This document shows positions 59,745-64,000 of a DNA stretch of 64,000 bases, piece after piece (the first letter of the stretch is position 1; every line of letters begins with the position of its first letter). The notes below the pieces were generated by a model. That model did not search any database. It saw only the letters and a program-made list of their open reading frames with translations, and was not told where the DNA came from. Both the position numbers and the translations under genes were made by a program. Source of the stretch: Acidimicrobiia bacterium (lineage in GTDB: Bacteria > Actinomycetota > Acidimicrobiia > Acidimicrobiales > Poriferisodalaceae); the NCBI GenBank assembly GCA_022821985.1, contig JAJECP010000020.1, forward strand, positions 33,583-97,582, in the 5' to 3' direction.

Positions 59745-60362
59745 TCAGCATTGCGGCAGCGTCAGCGGGACGGCGGGCGCTGCGATGCGGTCGGGGTCGG
59801 TTGCGGCCGCTGCTGTGGTCAGCAGGGCAGGGCCTGCTGCGGCTGCGTATACCCGGTCCAGCCGTCCGGGCCACAAGGCGCTGAACGGCCCCACCGTCTC
59901 GCCGGTCACCTCCACCCGCACCCAGCCCGGCTGCCCGGCGCCGGGACGGCGCGAGGCGTCGACGCCGCTGTGACACCAGTCGCTGCGCACCACCGACGCC
60001 CCCGGCGTCCACCAGCACCATCCCGCAGCGTTCACCGCGGCCGTGCGCGCGACTGCGTCGTGAGCAGCCTGCGCCATCGACAACGTGCCCGGATGGGGGT
60101 CGGCGCCCGGATGGGGGCTGTCGTCGTGCTCAGATGCCAGCCCGGCGTCGGCCGCCGCGGCCCACGCCGCCCGCAGCCCTGCCGACGCCGCCGCCTCGGC
60201 CTGCGCGCGTGCCCCGCTCACCACAAGCGCCTGCGCTGCGAGCACCACCAGCAGCACCACCATCGCCGGCCACAGGATCAGCAGCGGCAGCACCTCCCCG
60301 CGCTCGCCGCGGCAGACGCCGCTCGACCCGGACGGGCTGCTCGGCGGCACAGCGGACATCAC
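59745..60362 (-). CDS. TadE/TadG-like pilus assembly protein
   Basis: About 205 residues. The TadE signature is present near the N-terminus: RGEVLPLLILWPAMVVLLVVLAAQ followed by ARAQAEAAASAGLRAAW, a hydrophobic helix after a short basic head. The rest is an Ala/Pro-rich extracellular part with a few Cys and Trp. It is a minor pseudopilin-like component of Flp/Tad systems. The start (GTG 60362 or ATG 60359) lies directly beside a 12-bp hairpin, and no Shine-Dalgarno site is seen. Confidence 0.78.
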   Translation of the reverse strand: MMSAVPPSSPSGSSGVCRGERGEVLPLLILWPAMVVLLVVLAAQALVVSGARAQAEAAASAGLRAAWAAAADAGLASEHDDSPHPGADPHPGTLSMAQAAHDAVARTAAVNAAGWCWWTPGASVVRSDWCHSGVDASRRPGAGQPGWVRVEVTGETVGPFSALWPGRLDRVYAAAAGPALLTTAAAATDPDRIAAPAVPLTLPQC

Positions 60363-60364
60363 GG

Positions 60365-60391
60365 CGGCTCGGTCCGCAACGGACCGAGCCG
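60365..60391 (-). terminator. Perfect 12-bp hairpin at the TadE-like start
   Basis: CGGCTCGGTCCG and CGGACCGAGCCG pair perfectly around a 3-nt loop, ending 2-5 nt before the TadE-like start and 90 nt after the RDD gene stop. It may terminate RDD transcription, although no U-run follows, or fold over the initiation region of the TadE-like mRNA. Confidence 0.6.
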
Positions 60392-60480
60392 TTCACGTTC
60401 GCCTCGCACGCCCTGCAGGGTCGCACACCGGCAGCTTGTGCACCTCGAACCAACCGCTGCGCGCGCACGCCAGTCCCGCG

Positions 60481-61122
60481 TCACCGTCGCCGTTTGTCGG
60501 CGATGACCACGGTGTGCGCTCGCCGGTCGTGCCAGCTCTGGCCTGTCGCCCCACCGGTGCCGCGCAGGTACGACAGCTTCACGCCGAGCGCCATCGCCCA
60601 AGGCGCCATGAACACCAGCGGGCCGGCCAACGCCAGCACTGACAGCACCAGCACCAGCGCCGGCAATGCGACCATGCCGAGCGCAACCACGCCCGCGAAC
60701 GGAGCAGCAAACACCGCCAGCGGCACCGCCGCGCGAACCCATGCGACGCGAGTGCTCAGCCTCGCCCCCGACTCCTGCTCAACCAAACGCAGCCCCAGAG
60801 CCCGCTTGCCCAAGGTGCGACCGAACCTTGCTTCGCAAACCCCGTGGTACACGCAGTCGGCCATCGCCCACACGAACGGGAACATCACTACGCCGATTGG
60901 CAAGTAGGCGTCGGCGCCGAACAGCGACTCGCGCTCGTACACCACAGCCACGACCGCGGCCAGCAGCGCCGTAATGGACGAATCGACGACATGCGCCAGC
61001 AACCTCGCCAGCAGCGAAGCAGCCGGCACCCGACGACCGTCATCGAACACAATCAGCATCTCCGCGTCCGCGTCCGCAAAATCGGTCGAAACGCGTCCGA
61101 ACGCTGCTGGTTCCCCTATCAC
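60481..61122 (-). CDS. RDD family membrane protein
   Basis: 213 residues with RDD-type transmembrane helices: LARLLAHVVDSSITALLAAVVAVV with Arg and Asp in place, LPIGVVMFPFVWAMADCVYHG, then RTLGKRALGLRLVEQESG, the conserved cytoplasmic loop of the family, and a long hydrophobic pair. The end QSWHDRRAHTVVI is typical. RDD proteins are often ion or small-solute transport related, with no function assigned here. Confidence 0.88.
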   Translation of the reverse strand: MIGEPAAFGRVSTDFADADAEMLIVFDDGRRVPAASLLARLLAHVVDSSITALLAAVVAVVYERESLFGADAYLPIGVVMFPFVWAMADCVYHGVCEARFGRTLGKRALGLRLVEQESGARLSTRVAWVRAAVPLAVFAAPFAGVVALGMVALPALVLVLSVLALAGPLVFMAPWAMALGVKLSYLRGTGGATGQSWHDRRAHTVVIADKRRR

Positions 61123-61154
61123 ATATCGCTCTTCCTGCAGCAGCCGCGATAAAC

Positions 61155-62006
61155 TCAGTTGACAGGAATCTCCACGCGGTATTCATCTGCGCATTCCTCC
61201 AAGATCGCCCGGTCCCCAGAAGCAGCAGCGCGGCACTGATCGATCAAGTGGTCTGCCCAAGGCTGGGGGGCACCGGGATGCCACTCGACCGGCACCGCAT
61301 GCTCCGGATGCTCCCTCACGACCGCGCGAAACGCATCAACGAAATGGCGATGCCGTTCATTCAACAACTTGTCGCGTTCCCCGATCGCGAGCGTCGGGTA
61401 GTCGTCTGCATATTGGTGGCACCCATGCCGCAAATCGACGAACGACTCATAGTCCAAGCCGTATTCACTCTCATAGCGCTCGAACTCCGCGTCCCGCTCC
61501 GCGCGCAACGCTTGTCCGTCATTCTGGAGTCGTTCCGGGTCAATATTCGGATCTTCATAGAGCCTCACACCCGGATAACCTGCATCTGACGCGCACTCAT
61601 CGAGCGCATCCCTGAAAGCAACACCGAGCGCTCCGTTCTCGCCAAGATGCTCCGGCAGATTCGCACGCGCCGCCGCGAGCACCAGCCACATCTGCAGCTC
61701 AAACCAGTAACGCTCTCTAGGGTGACCCTCTGCCTCGTTGTCGAACCAACGCTCTTCCTCCGCGCGCTCCAGGCCGGACTCGGCGTCTGTGCGATATTTG
61801 GCATAATAGTTCTCATCCGCCACGAATGAATCTACGAGCCCTTGAATGCCGAGATCCCCATCGGTGTACGCATACATCCCGTATGTCTGCTCTTCGCTGC
61901 CTCGGAGAACCCAATACGCAAGCGCTCCGGTCGTCAGCAATACCACGCCTGCCAAGGCTAGGAGCACTCGACCTGTACTTGCATGTAGCAGCTGTGGAAT
62001 ACGCAT
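61155..62006 (-). CDS. Membrane-anchored protein of unknown family (paralogue of the next gene)
   Basis: 283 residues: an N-terminal transmembrane anchor (VLLALAGVVLLTTGALAYWVL) and an acidic, helical extracytoplasmic domain. It shares with the neighbouring gene product the pattern YA(K/R)YRT, W-x3-EA, RER, GAL-x-A-x3-LD-x-CAS-x-AGY-x-G and Y-x-x-YPTL-x3-ER. The lower GC content than the housekeeping block and the closeness of an insertion sequence suggest acquired DNA. No known family is recognised. Confidence 0.68.
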   Translation of the reverse strand: MRIPQLLHASTGRVLLALAGVVLLTTGALAYWVLRGSEEQTYGMYAYTDGDLGIQGLVDSFVADENYYAKYRTDAESGLERAEEERWFDNEAEGHPRERYWFELQMWLVLAAARANLPEHLGENGALGVAFRDALDECASDAGYPGVRLYEDPNIDPERLQNDGQALRAERDAEFERYESEYGLDYESFVDLRHGCHQYADDYPTLAIGERDKLLNERHRHFVDAFRAVVREHPEHAVPVEWHPGAPQPWADHLIDQCRAAASGDRAILEECADEYRVEIPVN

Positions 62007-62065
62007 AACTGGCGCTTCGCGTTTGCGCGTGGTGTAGGCCGGTGAGGGTGGCTTATGACGGACCC

Positions 62066-62725
62066 TTATTGGAGGGGAACAACGGCGTCAGGGTTTTCTT
62101 CCACGAATGTGCGTACTATGTCGAGGTAGAAGTCTCGCTGCAAGCCGAGCAAGCGCTCGCGCTCAGACTCTGACAATGTCGGATACTCGATAGCATACTT
62201 GGCGCATTCGTGATTCAGATCTAGAAACTCATGCTCCGTGAGCCGATACTCGACCAAAGCGGCTTCGAAGTACGTGAGAGTATGATTGTGCAGTTGGAGA
62301 CCCTCATAGCCGGCAGCCGAAGCACAGTCGTCCAGCGAATCATCGTACGCCTGTTCAAGGGCGCCTCCCGGTTTGAGTTCATCGGGTAATGAGTCGCGAG
62401 CACCGATCATTCTCCCCCTGATCAGCTGCTCGAATATGAATCGCTCGCGCTCCTGCTCGTCCGCCTCGTTCTGAAACCACTCGTACTCCAAGTCCCACGC
62501 CGCGATTTCCTCCTCATGAGTCCGGTAGCGTGCGTAGGTGTCTAGTGACTCGATGTACTCGTCTACGATTTCCTCAACACCGACCTCAGCTTCAGTATAC
62601 GAGTCAGAACATGCTGCACTCAAGGCCAGCATTAGGCTGGCTACCCCTAGCAACCATGCCCGGTAACGACACTCATTCAAACGCCTGCTAAGGGCTCCAG
62701 AAGTTTCACTTATGCGATTCTGCAT
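62066..62725 (-). CDS. Lipoprotein of unknown family (paralogue of the previous gene)
   Basis: 219 residues with a signal peptide ending in a lipobox-like LALSAACSDS, so probably lipid-anchored at Cys. The mature part shares YARYRT, a Trp/Glu-rich helix, LDDCASAAGYEG and IEYPTLSESERERL with the protein encoded at 61155-62006, although one is anchored by a helix and the other by a lipid. The ATG at 62725 is chosen because GGAGGACA lies 6 nt ahead; a start 14 codons upstream lacks this. Confidence 0.68.
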   Translation of the reverse strand: MQNRISETSGALSRRLNECRYRAWLLGVASLMLALSAACSDSYTEAEVGVEEIVDEYIESLDTYARYRTHEEEIAAWDLEYEWFQNEADEQERERFIFEQLIRGRMIGARDSLPDELKPGGALEQAYDDSLDDCASAAGYEGLQLHNHTLTYFEAALVEYRLTEHEFLDLNHECAKYAIEYPTLSESERERLLGLQRDFYLDIVRTFVEENPDAVVPLQ

Positions 62726-62750
62726 GTTCTGTCCTCCACAGAGCATCGCG

Positions 62751-63851
62751 CTAGCCTTGATTCTCATATCTCGAGTAGCTAACTGGAACTAAATCAAGGC
62801 CGAACTGAATTAGTTTGGCTATGTCTGTGCAGTCTTCCAGTCCGCTACGATCGAGTGTCCACGTGTATCGAGTCGAGGTCTCCACCTGAGTCCTTTGGTT
62901 TGCATTGCACAGAATCAAGATGTCGTCTCGAATACGTCGGTTGGTCTCGCCGACGAATTGGCTGTTCCAGATGCCTCGATCTGTGTTGTGATCGAAGTGG
63001 ACCTTGATGCGATACGGGTTCTTCCAATTGAAATCGTGTCTCATGCATGCATAGACAATCGGCACTTCTGTGCCGTAGAAGTCCGCGTAGTCGACGAGGT
63101 ACTCCTCGTTTACCAAATCCCGGATGAAATACAAGTGATAGTCATGCGCGAGGTCGAGGATTCGGGCTTCCACCCACCCGATCAATCCCGCAGGAATGCT
63201 GCAGCGGTCAACGCCGAACTGGAGCCACGGATACAGCGCGCTCTCAGGATCGAACAGATCGTCGTCGTCTGTGGGATTCTCCTCGGAGGCTCCGTAGCGC
63301 AGCGTGCCCCGCGCATCAAGGAACCCCGCCAGAGTCGCGCCCTTGCCGCCGAGACGGAGATTGCCCAACTGGAACACATCCTCCAGATGCTGGCGTGCCG
63401 ACGGCGTCAGAACCGCGAGTGTGAACTTGTAAGCGAGCTCCGGGAACTGCTGCACCGTCGGCGCCGTCGCATATCGGGGGATGACCTCCACCACATAATC
63501 ACCGGCCCGCACATTCGCAACCAACCGCTGCCGACGATTCGTCGGCTCCTCAGAGAGCCTCAACGGGACCGGAGCACCGGGCCGGCCGTCGCTCCCGAGC
63601 GGCCAAAGGACAACATCCATGTCCGGCAGCGACTTGTACCAATGAATGGGGGCGAATGGATCGATAGGCGGCTCGTCGGTACGCACATACAGATCAAGCT
63701 CCATCTCATAGGTCGCACGCGATGTCACACCTGACGGCACGCTGAGTTCGTAGTAGGCGGCAACGCGCCCCGTCCTGGATACAGATGCACACTGATTCTC
63801 GTAGATCCTTGCAACAACCGTCTCACGCCATTGCCGTCCGAACGCATTCAC
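62751..63851 (-). CDS. Phospholipase A2-like protein, probably truncated at its 5' end
   Basis: 366 residues. The C-terminal part resembles prokaryotic/fungal phospholipase A2: CSIPAG, then PIVYACMRHDFNWKNPYR with the catalytic His-Asp pair, and a final DDILILCNAN with the disulfide Cys. The N-terminal about 200 residues (beta-rich) are not assigned. Homologues are secreted, but no signal peptide is seen; the frame starts at a GTG only about 10 nt from the insertion-sequence end and remains open into it, so the natural start and signal were probably lost. Confidence 0.6.
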   Translation of the reverse strand: MNAFGRQWRETVVARIYENQCASVSRTGRVAAYYELSVPSGVTSRATYEMELDLYVRTDEPPIDPFAPIHWYKSLPDMDVVLWPLGSDGRPGAPVPLRLSEEPTNRRQRLVANVRAGDYVVEVIPRYATAPTVQQFPELAYKFTLAVLTPSARQHLEDVFQLGNLRLGGKGATLAGFLDARGTLRYGASEENPTDDDDLFDPESALYPWLQFGVDRCSIPAGLIGWVEARILDLAHDYHLYFIRDLVNEEYLVDYADFYGTEVPIVYACMRHDFNWKNPYRIKVHFDHNTDRGIWNSQFVGETNRRIRDDILILCNANQRTQVETSTRYTWTLDRSGLEDCTDIAKLIQFGLDLVPVSYSRYENQG

Positions 63852-63861
63852 CCGACCGTCG

Positions 63862-64000
63862 GGGGACTGTCCGGTTTTTTGTGTAAGCGGCCGTGATGGT
63901 TTTCATCGGATGTGGTCGGCGATCCGGTCGCCGTAGTGGACGGTCAGTGTGTTCAGGATGGTCTTCCAGCCGTTGGTCTTGCCGGTCAGGTTGGACCGGT
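63862..64000 (-). mobile_element. End of an insertion sequence (IS256-like by look), continues past window
   Basis: The element edge near 63862 begins GGGACTGTCCGG, followed by a T-run and GTGTAAGCGGCC, resembling IS terminal repeats. A reading frame coding for a transposase tail follows. The other end and target-site duplication lie outside the window, so type and exact boundary are provisional. Confidence 0.6.
63903..64000 (-). CDS. Transposase C-terminus (partial)
   Basis: The last 31 residues of a protein are visible, reading SNLTGKTNGWKTILNTLTVH and ending YGDRIADHIR. The Trp-containing helix followed by an aromatic-GDRI end resembles the C-terminus of Mutator/IS256-type transposases. 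The catalytic DDE residues lie outside the window. It ends about 40 nt inside the element edge, the usual spacing for an insertion sequence. Confidence 0.55.
   Translation of the reverse strand, partial: RSNLTGKTNGWKTILNTLTVHYGDRIADHIR

Overview
The window is a high-GC bacterial chromosome segment, most likely from an actinobacterium (Actinomycetota). The reading rests on gene order and protein content. The left third, read on the minus strand, carries the conserved actinobacterial run rpsB, M23-like protein, xerC, dprA, comM, yraN, rplS, trmD, rimM, khpA, rpsP, ffh, ftsY, smc, mutM, rnc, acpP, plsX, rpmF, DUF177, coaD, rsmD, and resumes with recG and a DAK/DegV-type protein. GTP-dependent PEP carboxykinase, a mycobacterial-type alpha-methylacyl-CoA racemase, EttA and DUF222-HNH nucleases fit. 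Placement in class Acidimicrobiia is inference only.

Region by region: 1-20 kb is the translation, secretion, cell-division and lipid housekeeping block. In actinobacteria rsmD and recG are usually adjacent; here about 15 kb of accessory DNA (19990-35081) separates them and rsmD is inverted. This island holds a DUF222-HNH nuclease gene, an AT-rich spacer, a two-gene restriction or defence-type module (an Eco57I-like adenine methyltransferase followed by a PLD-nuclease/SNF2-helicase fusion) and a large exported protein joining a dikinase-like core to Calx-beta repeats. From 35 to 50 kb come recG, the DAK/DegV protein, an OB-fold protein, pckG, small membrane and DUF4145-like proteins, racemase, a metal-receptor protein, a UvrD-type helicase, xth, ettA and a HAD hydrolase. 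From 50 to 59 kb lie a complete polar amino-acid ABC importer (aapJQMP type), cysQ, an enoyl-CoA hydratase and an AAA ATPase. The right end (59-64 kb) is accessory again: an isolated prepilin peptidase and TadE-like protein, an RDD protein, a paralogous pair of anchored proteins of no recognised family, a phospholipase A2-like gene cut at its 5' end, and the edge of an insertion sequence.

The most striking locus is the methyltransferase gene at 21890-26321. Its distal half carries a (GA)17 tract, a C11 tract, a gap-free 92-nt tandem duplication and a 65-68-nt tandem triplication. None of these periods is divisible by three except by chance of combination, so copies of the same peptide motif fall in different reading frames. 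As written, the gene is frameshifted and stops at 25111; one more GA unit, or two fewer, would open one frame to 26321. It looks like a phase-variable, frame-switching module in a methyltransferase whose partner is a helicase-nuclease.

Other points worth attention: a MutM homologue lacking the N-terminal catalytic proline and half its zinc finger, a degenerate M23 protein with no conventional start codon, a 65-bp dispersed intergenic repeat present twice, and an array of ATTCGCGCG boxes ahead of a small zinc-binding protein gene.
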